A stretch of 64,000 nucleotides of DNA, from the NCBI RefSeq assembly GCF_003419895.1, contig NZ_QPMM01000007.1, forward strand, positions 1 to 64,000, in the 5' to 3' direction. The position numbers and the translations under genes were made by a program. Positions within the stretch are counted from its first letter, which is position 1; every line of letters begins with the position of its first letter. Positions 44,054 through 53,804 of the stretch are shown in pieces. The notes beneath the pieces were generated by a model. That model worked only from the letters and a program-made list of their open reading frames with translations. It did no database searches and was not told the origin of the DNA. Origin of the DNA: Chitinophaga silvatica. GTDB lineage: Bacteria > Bacteroidota > Bacteroidia > Chitinophagales > Chitinophagaceae.

Positions 44054-47000
44054 ATGAAACTATCATTATTAATGATCCCGTTGCTGCTGCTAAACCTATG
44101 CGTATTGGCCCAGCATAAGATAACCGGTACGGTTATACATAAAGATACCTACACTCCACTTCCCGGTGTCTCGGTTCAATTCGCAAACCAATCATCCGTT
44201 ACCGATAGCCTGGGTCGCTTCTCCATAACAGCAAATACCGGAGAAAATATCGTTTTCTCCTATGTTGGTATGAAAACATTGAGGCTCACGGTACCCGCTT
44301 CCAACACAATGTATGTTACTCTGGAAAGTAACCTCAGCGACCTTAATCAGGTTGTGGTAACCGGTTATCAAACCCAGAAAAAAGCTGATCTGACAGGTGC
44401 TGTTTCGGTGGTAGATCTCAAACAGGTTAAAGATGTTCCTCTCGGTAATCCGGTAAAAGCACTTCAGGGCCGAATTCCCGGTGTTTTCATTACTACCGAT
44501 GGCTCTCCTGCCAGCGGAGCTACCATCAGAATCAGGGGGATTGGTACATTGGGAAATAATAACCCTTTGTTTGTAATTGATGGTATCCCTACCGAAAGAG
44601 GATTAAATGAAATTAATCCTGCCGATATCGAAACCATGCAGGTACTCAAAGATGCATCCTCGGCCACTATATACGGCTCCAGGGCCGCAAATGGCGTAAT
44701 CATCATCACAACCAAAAAAGGTAAGAAAGGTGCCAGCCGCATAGATGTTAATTCTTCTGTATCTACCCAAAACTATCAAACTAAACTAAGTGTATTAAAT
44801 ACTGAAGAAAGAGGTAGAGCTTTATGGCAAGCTGCTATCAACGATGGGGTAGACCCCAACACAGCAAGCCCTATCTACCAGTTCGAAACAGGTTCTCAAA
44901 ATGGTAAGCCCGTTTTGCTAAAAGTAATATTACCTGAATACCTGGATGCTGCTAAAACTATGAAACCCGCTGATACCAAATGGTACGACGAAATTTCACA
45001 GTTTTCCCTAATTAAAAATAATGACATCACTATCTCCAACGGAAGTGAAAAGGGTAGCTCCTTATTTTCTGTAGGATATTATGATAACGCCGGTATCATA
45101 AAAGGTAGCTCTTTAAAACGTTTAACCACGTGGTTAAACACTGAATACAAATTGTTGAACGACCGCCTGACTATAGGTGAAAACCTTTCTGCAACCTATA
45201 CTACCGGAGTATCTGTGCCAGCTGAAGATATAGTTGGATTGGCTTTATTATCTCAACCTGTTGTTCCCATTCATACAATCAGTGGTGGATGGGGCGGACC
45301 AGCTGCCGGGATGACCGACAGGCAAAATCCAGTTCGACTGATTGAAGATAACAAGCAAAACAAATCAAGGTTTTATCGTTTGTTCGGGAATGCATATGCC
45401 AACTTAATGATCACACCGGGTCTGTCGCTAAAATCTAGTATCGGAATAGACTATAACGGTTCCTATGCAAGAACTTTACGTAAATCATATACATCAGGCT
45501 TTCTCTCAGATCCTTCCAACCAGGTATCTACCTCTCAAAACTATTCAGGTAACTGGTTATGGCAGAATACTCTCGATTACAGTAAAAACATAAACAAACA
45601 TGCATTCAATTTTCTGGCAGGAAGTGAACTGATTAAGTTTATGTCACAAAACTTTTATGCTTCCAGGCAAGGGTATGCATTGGAAAATATTGATTATGCC
45701 TATCTGAGCGCTGGTTCCTCGAATAAAGATAATGGAGGTGGCGGATCAGCTAATTCATTATTCTCATTTTTCGGCAAAGTCAATTACGTATATGATTCAC
45801 GTTACCTCCTTTCTGCAATCGTTCGCCGGGATGGTTCTTCCAGGTTCGGATCAGAAAACCGCTTTGCTACTTTCCCCGCTTTCTCTGCCGGTTGGCGTCT
45901 GAGCGAAGAATCATTTATTAAAAATTCCCAATCATTTATATCAGATCTCAAAGTAAGGTATGGATGGGGTATTACCGGTAATCAATCTATTGCCGACAAT
46001 GCTATCTATGATTTGTATTCTGCTATTTATGGAACAGATCCAACCTGGTCAAGAGATCAGGGTACTGCCTACAATATTAATGGTGGGAATGCTGGTCAGT
46101 TACCTACCGGATTTACCAAATCACAACGAGGAAATAAATTTCTTAAATGGGAGTCTACCATGCAGTCGAACTGGGGAATTGATTTCGGATTTTTTAATCA
46201 GAAAATCTCCGGGTCTGTAGATTATTTTGTTAAGAAAACATCTGATATCTTACTTACTCCTCCTAGTCTGGCAGTCATCGGTGAAGGTGGCGATCCTACT
46301 GTCAACGGTGCTTCCATGCTCAATAAAGGTTTTGAAGGTATTATTAATTATGATGGCAGAATAGGCAATGAAGTTAATTTTTCTCTTTCCTTCAACATTG
46401 CTACTTATAGAAATAAGATTACCAAGCTGCCTGAAAATTCTCTGACCGCATTCCCTGGTAATGGCAACGATAAAGTAATTCTCAACCGCTCTGTAAACAG
46501 CTATTTCGGATATGTGGCCGACGGTATTTTTCAAAATAAGGAAGACGTAGACAGCTGGGCAAAACAGAATGGTAAAGGAATAGGAAGAATAAGGTATAAG
46601 GATTTGAATGATGATGGTGAAATAAATGGCAACGACAGAGATTATATAGGCACTGCTGATCCTGATTTTACTTACGGGTTTAATGCAAGTTTCTCATGGA
46701 AGAACTTCGACCTAAGTTTGTTTTTCCAGGGAGTAAAAGGAGTAATGGTTAATAACAGCACAAAAATATATACCGACTTTTCCTCTATCTGGCCAGGTAC
46801 GAACTGGGGTAGCAGAACTTTAAATGCATGGACACCAGAGAATCCATCTTCGGGGATCCCTGCACTAACACTTGTAAACAGGAATGATGAAGGACGTTTT
46901 TCTACTTACTACCTGGAACCTGGTTCCTATATCCGATTGAGAAATATTCAAATCGGATACGACCTCAGTAAGTTATCAAAACAGATTAATATCAAACGAG

Positions 47001-47134
47001 CAAAGGTTTACCTCCAAAGCAGCAACCTGATTACAATTAAGAATAAAAAATTTACAGGTCCTGATCCTGAGGCGCCTAACAGTACTTATCCTATTCCGGT
47101 GATCTATACGTTTGGGTTGAATCTTTCACTTTAA
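44054..47134 (+). CDS. SusC/RagA-family TonB-linked transporter of the fructoside-type locus
   Basis: The start at 44054 (MKLSLLMIPLLLLNLCVLAQ) gives a clean signal peptide. An upstream in-frame start would precede it with 17 unsuitable residues. The 1026 residues comprise a CarboxypepD-regulatory-like domain (~21-95; HKITGTVIHKDTYTPLPGVS), a plug (LNQVVVTGYQTQKKADLTGA, KDASSATIYGSRAANGVIII) and a barrel ending STYPIPVIYTFGLNLSL. There is no STN domain, in keeping with LacI rather than sigma/FecR control. It imports oligosaccharides together with the SusD protein encoded 19 bp downstream. Confidence 0.95.
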   Translation: MKLSLLMIPLLLLNLCVLAQHKITGTVIHKDTYTPLPGVSVQFANQSSVTDSLGRFSITANTGENIVFSYVGMKTLRLTVPASNTMYVTLESNLSDLNQVVVTGYQTQKKADLTGAVSVVDLKQVKDVPLGNPVKALQGRIPGVFITTDGSPASGATIRIRGIGTLGNNNPLFVIDGIPTERGLNEINPADIETMQVLKDASSATIYGSRAANGVIIITTKKGKKGASRIDVNSSVSTQNYQTKLSVLNTEERGRALWQAAINDGVDPNTASPIYQFETGSQNGKPVLLKVILPEYLDAAKTMKPADTKWYDEISQFSLIKNNDITISNGSEKGSSLFSVGYYDNAGIIKGSSLKRLTTWLNTEYKLLNDRLTIGENLSATYTTGVSVPAEDIVGLALLSQPVVPIHTISGGWGGPAAGMTDRQNPVRLIEDNKQNKSRFYRLFGNAYANLMITPGLSLKSSIGIDYNGSYARTLRKSYTSGFLSDPSNQVSTSQNYSGNWLWQNTLDYSKNINKHAFNFLAGSELIKFMSQNFYASRQGYALENIDYAYLSAGSSNKDNGGGGSANSLFSFFGKVNYVYDSRYLLSAIVRRDGSSRFGSENRFATFPAFSAGWRLSEESFIKNSQSFISDLKVRYGWGITGNQSIADNAIYDLYSAIYGTDPTWSRDQGTAYNINGGNAGQLPTGFTKSQRGNKFLKWESTMQSNWGIDFGFFNQKISGSVDYFVKKTSDILLTPPSLAVIGEGGDPTVNGASMLNKGFEGIINYDGRIGNEVNFSLSFNIATYRNKITKLPENSLTAFPGNGNDKVILNRSVNSYFGYVADGIFQNKEDVDSWAKQNGKGIGRIRYKDLNDDGEINGNDRDYIGTADPDFTYGFNASFSWKNFDLSLFFQGVKGVMVNNSTKIYTDFSSIWPGTNWGSRTLNAWTPENPSSGIPALTLVNRNDEGRFSTYYLEPGSYIRLRNIQIGYDLSKLSKQINIKRAKVYLQSSNLITIKNKKFTGPDPEAPNSTYPIPVIYTFGLNLSL

Positions 47135-47153
47135 TCATTTTCAATTTACTAAA

Positions 47154-48863
47154 ATGAAACGCTACATATATATTATAGCAGGGCTAATGGGCTTATTTGC
47201 CTGCGGTAAAACACTTGATCAGACCCCACAGGGAGTAATATCCGGGCAGGATCTGAATACTCCTGAGAATGTTGAGAAAATGGTGATCGCTGCATATTCC
47301 GGATTGGGAAATGACAACATCCACACCTCCTTTACACTTTGGCCCTGGGGCAGTATGCGCAGTGGTGATGCATATAAAGGAGGGGATAGTCCGGGAGATA
47401 ATACCGACTGGTACAATTATGAGATATTTTCAGGAAACCGGCCGGAGTTGGGGAATACAGATGAAATGTGGTATTACCTCTACATTGGTATCTCAAGAGC
47501 CAATGATGCTTTGAGAAGATTAAACAAGATAGACTCCACTTCTTTTCCTAATAAAAGAATACGTCAGGCAGAAACCAGATTTATACGGGGGCATTTTTAT
47601 TTTATGTTGAAGGTGCTCTACAAACGTGTTCCCTTTATTGATGAAATCATTGAAGAAAAGGATTATGGAGCTGTATCTAACGTAGCTTTGAGTAATGATG
47701 ATCTCTGGAACAAAATCGCTGATGATTTCAGATTTGGAGTGGATAATCTGCCGGAAACACAACCTGAAATAGGGAGGGCCAATAAATTTGCCGCTACTGC
47801 TTATCTCGCTAAAACATTGTTATATCAGGCATATGTGCAGGATGATAAGAATAATGTGGTTTCCGTAGATACAAAGAAACTAAATGAAGTGCTTTCGCTT
47901 TGTGATAAAGTGATTACTTCAGGGAAGTATGAATTGAATGACGATTTTGCCAAAAACTTTTTAGCACAATTCAATAATAGCAGAGAGTCCGTTTTTGCTG
48001 TTCAGTTCTCAAAAAATGATGGTACACCTAAAGGAAGGCTCAACATGGGTGTAGCGCTCAATTATCCAATGAACCAGGAATTTGGTTGTTGCGGATTTCA
48101 TTTGCCTAGCCAGGATTTGGTGAATGCCTTTAAAACAGATAATAGTGGGCTACCGATGTTCGATCATTTCAATGATAAGGATGCAAAAGAAGGTGCCGAT
48201 TTTACAAATAACTCTTTTGACCCGCGGTTAGACCATACCGTTGCAATTCCGGGCCACCCTTATAAATATAGTAGTTTTATCTATCAGAAAACATGGGCAA
48301 GAGCTCCACAGATCTATGGTTATTTCTCATCATTAAAAGAAACCGTAGCGCCAGATGATCCATCATTCCAGAAAATACCTCCATTCATGTCTAGTTCCAA
48401 AAATTCTGATGTCATCCGCTTTGATGACGTATTATTATGGAAAGCAGAAGCCCTTATCCAATTGAACAGGCAGGATGAAGCATTGCCTATTATTAATGCT
48501 ATCAGAGCGAGAGCAAAATCCAGCACCGGGCGCCTGAAATACTCAGATGGCACCTATTACTCCAATTATAAAATAAATAGTTACCAGCCAGGTGTAAACT
48601 GTAACTGGACCAAAGACTTTGCATGGCAGGCATTAATTTGGGAACGCAGACTGGAATTTGCCATGGAGGGCAACCGTTTCTTTGATTTAGTAAGATGGGG
48701 TATTGCAGCAGAATATCTTAACCATTATTTTACAGGAGAATCTTCCAAACGAGTTTATTTGAAAGACGCCAAATTTACTAAGAATAAAGATGAATATTTA
48801 CCTGTACCGCTCAATCAACTGAACTATAGCAGAGGCGTTTACAAACAAAATACCGGATGGTAG
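47154..48863 (+). CDS. RagB/SusD-family glycan-binding lipoprotein
   Basis: This 569-residue lipoprotein has lipobox MGLFAC (Cys17) followed by GKTLDQTPQGVISGQDL. The SusD fold is shown by FIRGHFYFMLKVLYKRVPFI in the first TPR-like part and by the C-terminal block IWERRLEFAMEGNRFFDLVR. It ends NQLNYSRGVYKQNTGW. It should bind the oligosaccharide and hand it to the SusC barrel encoded upstream. The next gene, a sugar porter, follows after 42 bp, so import is continued across the inner membrane by products of the same operon. Confidence 0.95.
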   Translation: MKRYIYIIAGLMGLFACGKTLDQTPQGVISGQDLNTPENVEKMVIAAYSGLGNDNIHTSFTLWPWGSMRSGDAYKGGDSPGDNTDWYNYEIFSGNRPELGNTDEMWYYLYIGISRANDALRRLNKIDSTSFPNKRIRQAETRFIRGHFYFMLKVLYKRVPFIDEIIEEKDYGAVSNVALSNDDLWNKIADDFRFGVDNLPETQPEIGRANKFAATAYLAKTLLYQAYVQDDKNNVVSVDTKKLNEVLSLCDKVITSGKYELNDDFAKNFLAQFNNSRESVFAVQFSKNDGTPKGRLNMGVALNYPMNQEFGCCGFHLPSQDLVNAFKTDNSGLPMFDHFNDKDAKEGADFTNNSFDPRLDHTVAIPGHPYKYSSFIYQKTWARAPQIYGYFSSLKETVAPDDPSFQKIPPFMSSSKNSDVIRFDDVLLWKAEALIQLNRQDEALPIINAIRARAKSSTGRLKYSDGTYYSNYKINSYQPGVNCNWTKDFAWQALIWERRLEFAMEGNRFFDLVRWGIAAEYLNHYFTGESSKRVYLKDAKFTKNKDEYLPVPLNQLNYSRGVYKQNTGW

Positions 48864-48905
48864 GTATCACAACGAATAGCTTTTTAACAGCTCAACATAA
48901 ACTTT

Positions 48906-50279
48906 ATGGGTATTAAACGCAACGTTCTTTTGATTGCTGTAATTGCAGCAACTGGTGGATTACTTTTTGGTTTTGATACAGGTGTTATATCTGGGGCATT
49001 ACCCTTTCTGAAACAACATTGGCAGTTGAATGATGAAAGCCTCGAATGGGTTACTACTACCGTATTAATCGGCGCAGTTATCGGTGCCCTGGGGAGCGGC
49101 AGACTTTCGGATATGCTGGGGCGTAAGAGAATGATTATCCTCAATGCAGTTATATTTTCTGCAGGTGCTTTAGGTTGTGCCTTTGCCTGGAACATTGTTA
49201 TTTTAATGATTATGAGGATGGTAATCGGAATTGCCATTGGTATTACCTCCTATGTTGTACCTATGTATATCGCAGAGATATCGCCGGTCAGATACCGGGG
49301 AGCATTGGTAACGCTCAACCAGTTAATGATAACTATTGGCATTCTGGCATCATATATTGTCGATTATTTGTTGTCGAATGATGCAGATCCTGCATCCTGG
49401 CGCTGGATGTTTCTGGCCGGATTTGTTCCTGCTATTATTTTATTAATAGGAATGTTCTTCCTGCCGGAATCTCCGAGATGGCTGGCCAGCAAAGGGCATT
49501 GGGAGGAAGGAAGGGCCATTCTCCAGAAAACCGAAGATAAAGGATTGGTAGAACAGGTATTGGAAGATCTGAAAAAAGAACTTGCCATTGCATCACAACA
49601 AAAGAACGAGCTAAGGGAGATATTGAAGCCCTGGTTACGCCCGGCGTTGATTATTACAATTGGCATCTTCTTCTTCCAGCAATTTTCGGGTGTTAATACA
49701 ATCATTTATTATTCACCTATAATCTTTCAAATGGCTGGTATTGTAAGTAATACCGATTCCATTTTACCAGCTATTATAATTGGGGCTGTAAATGTAATTG
49801 CCTGCTTTGTATCTGTTTTATTATTGGATAAAGTAGGAAGAAGAAAGCTGTACCTGATTGGGATCAGCGGAATGGCTCCTTCACTGGCCATGTTGGGATG
49901 TTGTTTTTATTTTAAGGAAGCATTAGGCCCTAACTTACCATTCTTTGCTGTTTTAAGCATTGTATGCTATATCATTTTTATTGCCATCAGTCTTGCGCCA
50001 TTAGGATGGTTATTGATTTCTGAAATATTCCCACTATCTGTAAGAGGGGTTGGGATGAGTATAGGATCATTGGCCCACTGGGGTTTTAATGCCATCATTG
50101 CTTTTACTTTTTTAAAATTAGTGAACTCTGTCGGTGTTGCCGCCACTTTTATAAGTTATGCGCTCGTTTGTATTGTAGGTATTCTCTGGGGCTATTTTTA
50201 CATTCCGGAAACTAAAGGCAAATCGCTTGAAGAGATTGAGCAGGCATGGCGACAAGGGAAAAAACCTAGAGAGATTTAA
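48906..50279 (+). CDS. Sugar porter family MFS transporter
   Basis: At 457 residues with twelve predicted membrane helices it is a member of the sugar porter family. Diagnostic motifs are GGLLFGFDTGVISGAL in helix one, GRLSDMLGRKRM, PESPRWLASKG in the central loop, QQFSGVNTIIYYSP in helix seven and PETKGKSLEEIEQ at the C-terminus. It would move a hexose or disaccharide, usually with protons, from periplasm to cytoplasm. Its product would then be phosphorylated by the ROK kinase encoded two genes later. Confidence 0.95.
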   Translation: MGIKRNVLLIAVIAATGGLLFGFDTGVISGALPFLKQHWQLNDESLEWVTTTVLIGAVIGALGSGRLSDMLGRKRMIILNAVIFSAGALGCAFAWNIVILMIMRMVIGIAIGITSYVVPMYIAEISPVRYRGALVTLNQLMITIGILASYIVDYLLSNDADPASWRWMFLAGFVPAIILLIGMFFLPESPRWLASKGHWEEGRAILQKTEDKGLVEQVLEDLKKELAIASQQKNELREILKPWLRPALIITIGIFFFQQFSGVNTIIYYSPIIFQMAGIVSNTDSILPAIIIGAVNVIACFVSVLLLDKVGRRKLYLIGISGMAPSLAMLGCCFYFKEALGPNLPFFAVLSIVCYIIFIAISLAPLGWLLISEIFPLSVRGVGMSIGSLAHWGFNAIIAFTFLKLVNSVGVAATFISYALVCIVGILWGYFYIPETKGKSLEEIEQAWRQGKKPREI

Positions 50280-50377
50280 ATTTTACCAATTGCAGTAATG
50301 ATTAGCGGCAATTGTCTAGTTGCTGCATTTTTAGAATGCGAGTAACAATTTTCGAAATTATTATTAAATCAGTTTTT

Positions 50378-51844
50378 ATGAAGAAATTAAAGATGGTATT
50401 TGCGGCGCTGTTTTTAACGTTAATTGCAAATGCACAATTCATTAGCAGTTTTCATCCAGACCAGGAGCCAACTAATAATATACAATACTTTAAACCTTCA
50501 GGTAATTTGTTTGTAGGTGATTGCATCCCATTTTATCACGATGGCACCTATTATCTGTATTGGTTGCTCGATTCTGCCCATCACTCGGCGTTAAACGGAC
50601 TAGGAGGTCACCAATGGACTTTAAGTACCTCCAACGATCTGAAAACCTGGAAACATCATCCGGTTGTTTTAGGTATAGATGAGGATTGGGAAAAGTCGAT
50701 CTGTACAGGATCAGTAGTGTATCACGATAAAAAGTTCTATGCTTTTTATGCTACCAGATTGATTGATGCAGAAGGAAGGGTAAATGAACAGCTTAGCTAC
50801 GCAATAAGTGAAGATGGTATTCATTTCAATAAACAAAAGCCAAATCCTTTCTATACTTCGGCTCCGGGATATGATAAACGAAATTTTCGTGATCCAAAGG
50901 TCATAGTAGATAAAGACGGAACTTTTCACCTGTTTGTATCTTCGGCATTGGATCATGCCTTTACCAGAGAAAATGGTACAATGGTACACCTGACATCCAA
51001 AGATTTGAAGACATGGAAAGTAAATGATCCGCTGATTTACGGACAGGCAGATGTACCTGAATGCCCCGATTATTTTCTGTGGAATGGCTGGTATTACCTG
51101 GTTTATGGAAGGAGTGGAAATACCTACTATCTGAAATCCCGCAACCCTTACGGCCCCTGGGAATATCCACGCTACCAGGCTCTCGACGAAGAATGGGTTA
51201 ATGTTGCCAAAACTGCACAATTCAATAATCGCAGAATAGCTGCAGGGTGGATTCCAAGTAGGAAAGATAATAAGGATGGTGGCCATGAGATATTTGGTGG
51301 TAGTATTGTATTACGCGAATTAACTCAGGAAAAGGATGGTACGCTGAATACCGGTTTACCGGTCGAAGGATTACCGGGTACTGAAGCAAGTCTTACATTA
51401 ACAGGCATTCCTGGTCCTCATGTTACCAAAAACAATGCAAGCAGCTATACACTTAATGTGGCGAATGGACTTGATGCTGTGTTTTTTGAAAATGTTCCTG
51501 CTGATTGTTATATCACTTTTGATATGGAAGCAAGTAGTATAACAGAAGACTGGGGCCTTTACTTACGTGGTAATAAGAATAATGAGGGAGGTTATAAATT
51601 GAAGTTTTCCGGAGTAGATAGGCGGGTAGAACTGGCCGGTACAGGTATTAATGCAGTTGAAGATCTTTTCAAAAAAACAAAAGTTCAGATAGTAATGCAA
51701 GGTGATATAATCGATGTATGCATTGGTAGTAAGAGATGTGTTGTAAATCGGTTAATTGAACAAAAAGGTTCTGTACTGGGTTTATTTGCCAAACACGGAA
51801 AAGTTACCTTCAGTAACCTGAAAATTTCTCCATTAAAGCCATAA
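50378..51844 (+). CDS. Clan GH-J glycoside hydrolase (GH32-like)
   Basis: With the start at 50378 (MKKLKMVFAALFLTLIANAQ) the protein has a signal peptide and 488 residues. A five-bladed propeller is indicated by GDCIPFYHDGTYYLYWL (Asp48, probable nucleophile), NFRDPKVIVD (Asp172, RDP motif) and DVPECPDYF (Glu228, EC-type acid/base). The usual GH32 NDPNG motif is replaced by GDxxPFY, which marks a divergent subgroup. A C-terminal beta-sandwich (~residues 340-488) with CYITFDMEASSITEDWGLYL completes the GH32 arrangement. It probably releases fructose or a related sugar from an imported fructoside in the periplasm. Confidence 0.85.
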   Translation: MKKLKMVFAALFLTLIANAQFISSFHPDQEPTNNIQYFKPSGNLFVGDCIPFYHDGTYYLYWLLDSAHHSALNGLGGHQWTLSTSNDLKTWKHHPVVLGIDEDWEKSICTGSVVYHDKKFYAFYATRLIDAEGRVNEQLSYAISEDGIHFNKQKPNPFYTSAPGYDKRNFRDPKVIVDKDGTFHLFVSSALDHAFTRENGTMVHLTSKDLKTWKVNDPLIYGQADVPECPDYFLWNGWYYLVYGRSGNTYYLKSRNPYGPWEYPRYQALDEEWVNVAKTAQFNNRRIAAGWIPSRKDNKDGGHEIFGGSIVLRELTQEKDGTLNTGLPVEGLPGTEASLTLTGIPGPHVTKNNASSYTLNVANGLDAVFFENVPADCYITFDMEASSITEDWGLYLRGNKNNEGGYKLKFSGVDRRVELAGTGINAVEDLFKKTKVQIVMQGDIIDVCIGSKRCVVNRLIEQKGSVLGLFAKHGKVTFSNLKISPLKP

Positions 51845-51861
51845 AAGAAAATTGTTGAATA

Positions 51862-52839
51862 ATGATCTTAGGATTTGATATAGGTGGAACTAAGTGCGCA
51901 GTTATATTAGGTGAAGAGGTTAAGGGTTCTAAACTGGAGATCAGGGATAAGGTGGTAATACCCACAGATAAACCAGTTTATGAAATAATTGAGTTACTAT
52001 ATGAACATGCTGCAACTTTGTTACTGAATAACAATGTTGACCTGGCGGCTGTAACTGGTATTGGTATTAGTTGCGGAGGACCATTAAGTAGTAAAGCAGG
52101 AATAATATTATCGCCGCCAAATCTTCCGGGCTGGGATAATATTCCAATAGTAGAGATGACCCGAAAAAGGTTTAATAAACCAGTGTTATTGCAGAACGAT
52201 GCGAATGCATGTGCAATGGCAGAATGGATGTACGGAGCCGGTAAAGGTTATAATAATCTGATCTTTCTGACCTTTGGAACAGGTATGGGGGCCGGGCTTA
52301 TTTTGGATGGAAAGTTATATTCAGGTACTACTGATCTTGCTGGGGAGGTTGGGCATTTACGCTTATCTGATATGGGGCCTGTAGGTTTTGGAAAAGCCGG
52401 ATCATTTGAAGGATGGTGTAGTGGAGGTGGAATTGCACAATTGGCACAAATACGTGTTCGCCAGAAATTGCAAATGAATGAACCGGTATCTTTCTGCCGG
52501 GGATTTGATGAGTTACCCGATATAACAGCGAAAATTGTTGCAGAAGCAGCATATCAGGGTGATTTAACTGCAATAGAGATTTATAAGGATTGTGGCAGCT
52601 ATCTTGGCAAGGCATTATCTTTATTAATCGATATCCTGAATCCTGAACTAATTATACTTGGCAGTATTTATGGCAGGGCCAACTCTTTATTGGAAAACTC
52701 AATGAGGGAGGTATTGGAAAAAGAAACCATCAGAACTTCATATGAAGCCTGTAAAATAGTACCCGCAAGTCTTGCAGAGAATATTGGAGATATTGCTGCA
52801 TTATCACTTGCAGTACAAGCTGTTGCAGGTAATCATTAG
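51862..52839 (+). CDS. ROK-family sugar kinase
   Basis: The 325-residue cytoplasmic protein shows the ROK ATP-binding motif LGFDIGGTKCAV, the catalytic-site motif LQNDANACAMAEW and TTDLAGEVGHLRL. The CxCGxxGCxE zinc cluster of classic ROK kinases is replaced by GPVGFGKAGSFEGWCSGGG, a variant seen in a ROK subgroup. It should phosphorylate a hexose, plausibly fructose or glucose made by the upstream hydrolase. It begins 17 bp after that gene and is last in the operon, followed by a strong terminator. Confidence 0.92.
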   Translation: MILGFDIGGTKCAVILGEEVKGSKLEIRDKVVIPTDKPVYEIIELLYEHAATLLLNNNVDLAAVTGIGISCGGPLSSKAGIILSPPNLPGWDNIPIVEMTRKRFNKPVLLQNDANACAMAEWMYGAGKGYNNLIFLTFGTGMGAGLILDGKLYSGTTDLAGEVGHLRLSDMGPVGFGKAGSFEGWCSGGGIAQLAQIRVRQKLQMNEPVSFCRGFDELPDITAKIVAEAAYQGDLTAIEIYKDCGSYLGKALSLLIDILNPELIILGSIYGRANSLLENSMREVLEKETIRTSYEACKIVPASLAENIGDIAALSLAVQAVAGNH

Positions 52840-52892
52840 TTATTGATAAAAACAGCGATTAGCAGTAAGTAATACTAAGTTATTCATAAAAA

Positions 52893-52928
52893 ACAGCGCC
52901 GTACTGTCATTAAGCAGTACGGCGCTGT
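52893..52928. terminator. Bidirectional terminator between ROK and alpha/beta hydrolase genes
   Basis: ACAGCGCCGTACTG (52893-52906) and CAGTACGGCGCTGT (52915-52928) form a perfect GC-rich 14-bp stem with an eight-base loop. A tracts on the left and T-rich sequence on the right allow use from both sides. Confidence 0.9.
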
Positions 52929-52948
52929 AGGTTTGGCAACTGTTCAAA

Positions 52949-53803
52949 TTATTCAGCCGGGTAATACTGTTTCAACCAGTTGATCAGCTTAGAGAATACA
53001 TCCAGAGCGGCCAACGGACTTACTCCGTGCTTTTCGCCCGGATATTTTTCAAACTGTACTGGAATTTGTAAGCTGGTGAGCTTATCATAGAGTTTTACAG
53101 ATTGACTAATATCTACCAACGGATCTTCCTCTCCGTGAAAAATAAGAGTAGGTACGCCATTCTTTGCAGAGAGTTGATGAAATGGACTGGCAGCATAAGC
53201 CAGTTTAGCTCCCGGATCAGTTTCTCCACCAAGTAGTCTAACTACTTTTTCATCTGCTTCCTTATTTTCCTGACGTATTTTTTTATCAGTAAAATCGGTT
53301 GGCCCCCAAAGATCCGCTACTGTTTTAATCTGACGTAAAGAATCGTAGGCATATGCATACTGTAATGCCAGATATGCACCTGCACTACCACCTATCAGCG
53401 CAAATTGCGAGCCGTCGAACTGGAATCTTTCTGCTTTGGAGCTAATAAATGACAAAGCTTTACGGATATCATCTAACTGTGCAGGATAAACGTTTTTACC
53501 ATCTCTGATCAGTCGATAGTTCATGGATACTACACCATAGTGCATTTTTCCAACCAGCTCATTTATCAGTTGTTTTGGTAATTCTTTCTTATCACCTCCT
53601 GTCCAGCCCCCACCATGCAGATACACAATGATTTTTGTTTTGGCATCGTGACTCTCCGGCAAATAAGCATCAAATACATTATCCTCTGTTCCACCATACG
53701 ACACATTACGCAGTGTGATATAATTACTACCTGATGGCGGCTGTTGCGCCATCAGGGAATAATTGAACAGAAGTAATCCTGTAAATAGCAGTAATTTCCT
53801 CAT
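52949..53803 (-). CDS. Secreted alpha/beta hydrolase (esterase-like)
   Basis: The start at 53803 (MRKLLLFTGLLLFNYSLMAQ) provides a signal peptide. It lies one base past the stop of the PhoPQ-related gene, while a longer form would overlap it. The 284 residues carry the oxyanion-hole motif VYLHGGGWTGGD, the nucleophile elbow IGGSAGAYLAL, the acid in HGEEDPLVDIS and the histidine in GEKHGVSP. These are features of the hormone-sensitive-lipase-like/BD-FAE type esterases. It may remove acyl groups from the ligand imported by the SusC/SusD pair of this cluster. The substrate is not known. Confidence 0.9.
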   Translation of the reverse strand: MRKLLLFTGLLLFNYSLMAQQPPSGSNYITLRNVSYGGTEDNVFDAYLPESHDAKTKIIVYLHGGGWTGGDKKELPKQLINELVGKMHYGVVSMNYRLIRDGKNVYPAQLDDIRKALSFISSKAERFQFDGSQFALIGGSAGAYLALQYAYAYDSLRQIKTVADLWGPTDFTDKKIRQENKEADEKVVRLLGGETDPGAKLAYAASPFHQLSAKNGVPTLIFHGEEDPLVDISQSVKLYDKLTSLQIPVQFEKYPGEKHGVSPLAALDVFSKLINWLKQYYPAE

Positions 53804-53804
53804 C

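Noticed and set aside
50711..51286. 191-codon minus-strand ORF inside the GH32-like gene
   Set aside because: It is antisense to conserved catalytic blocks (RDP, EC) and shows no coding features of its own.
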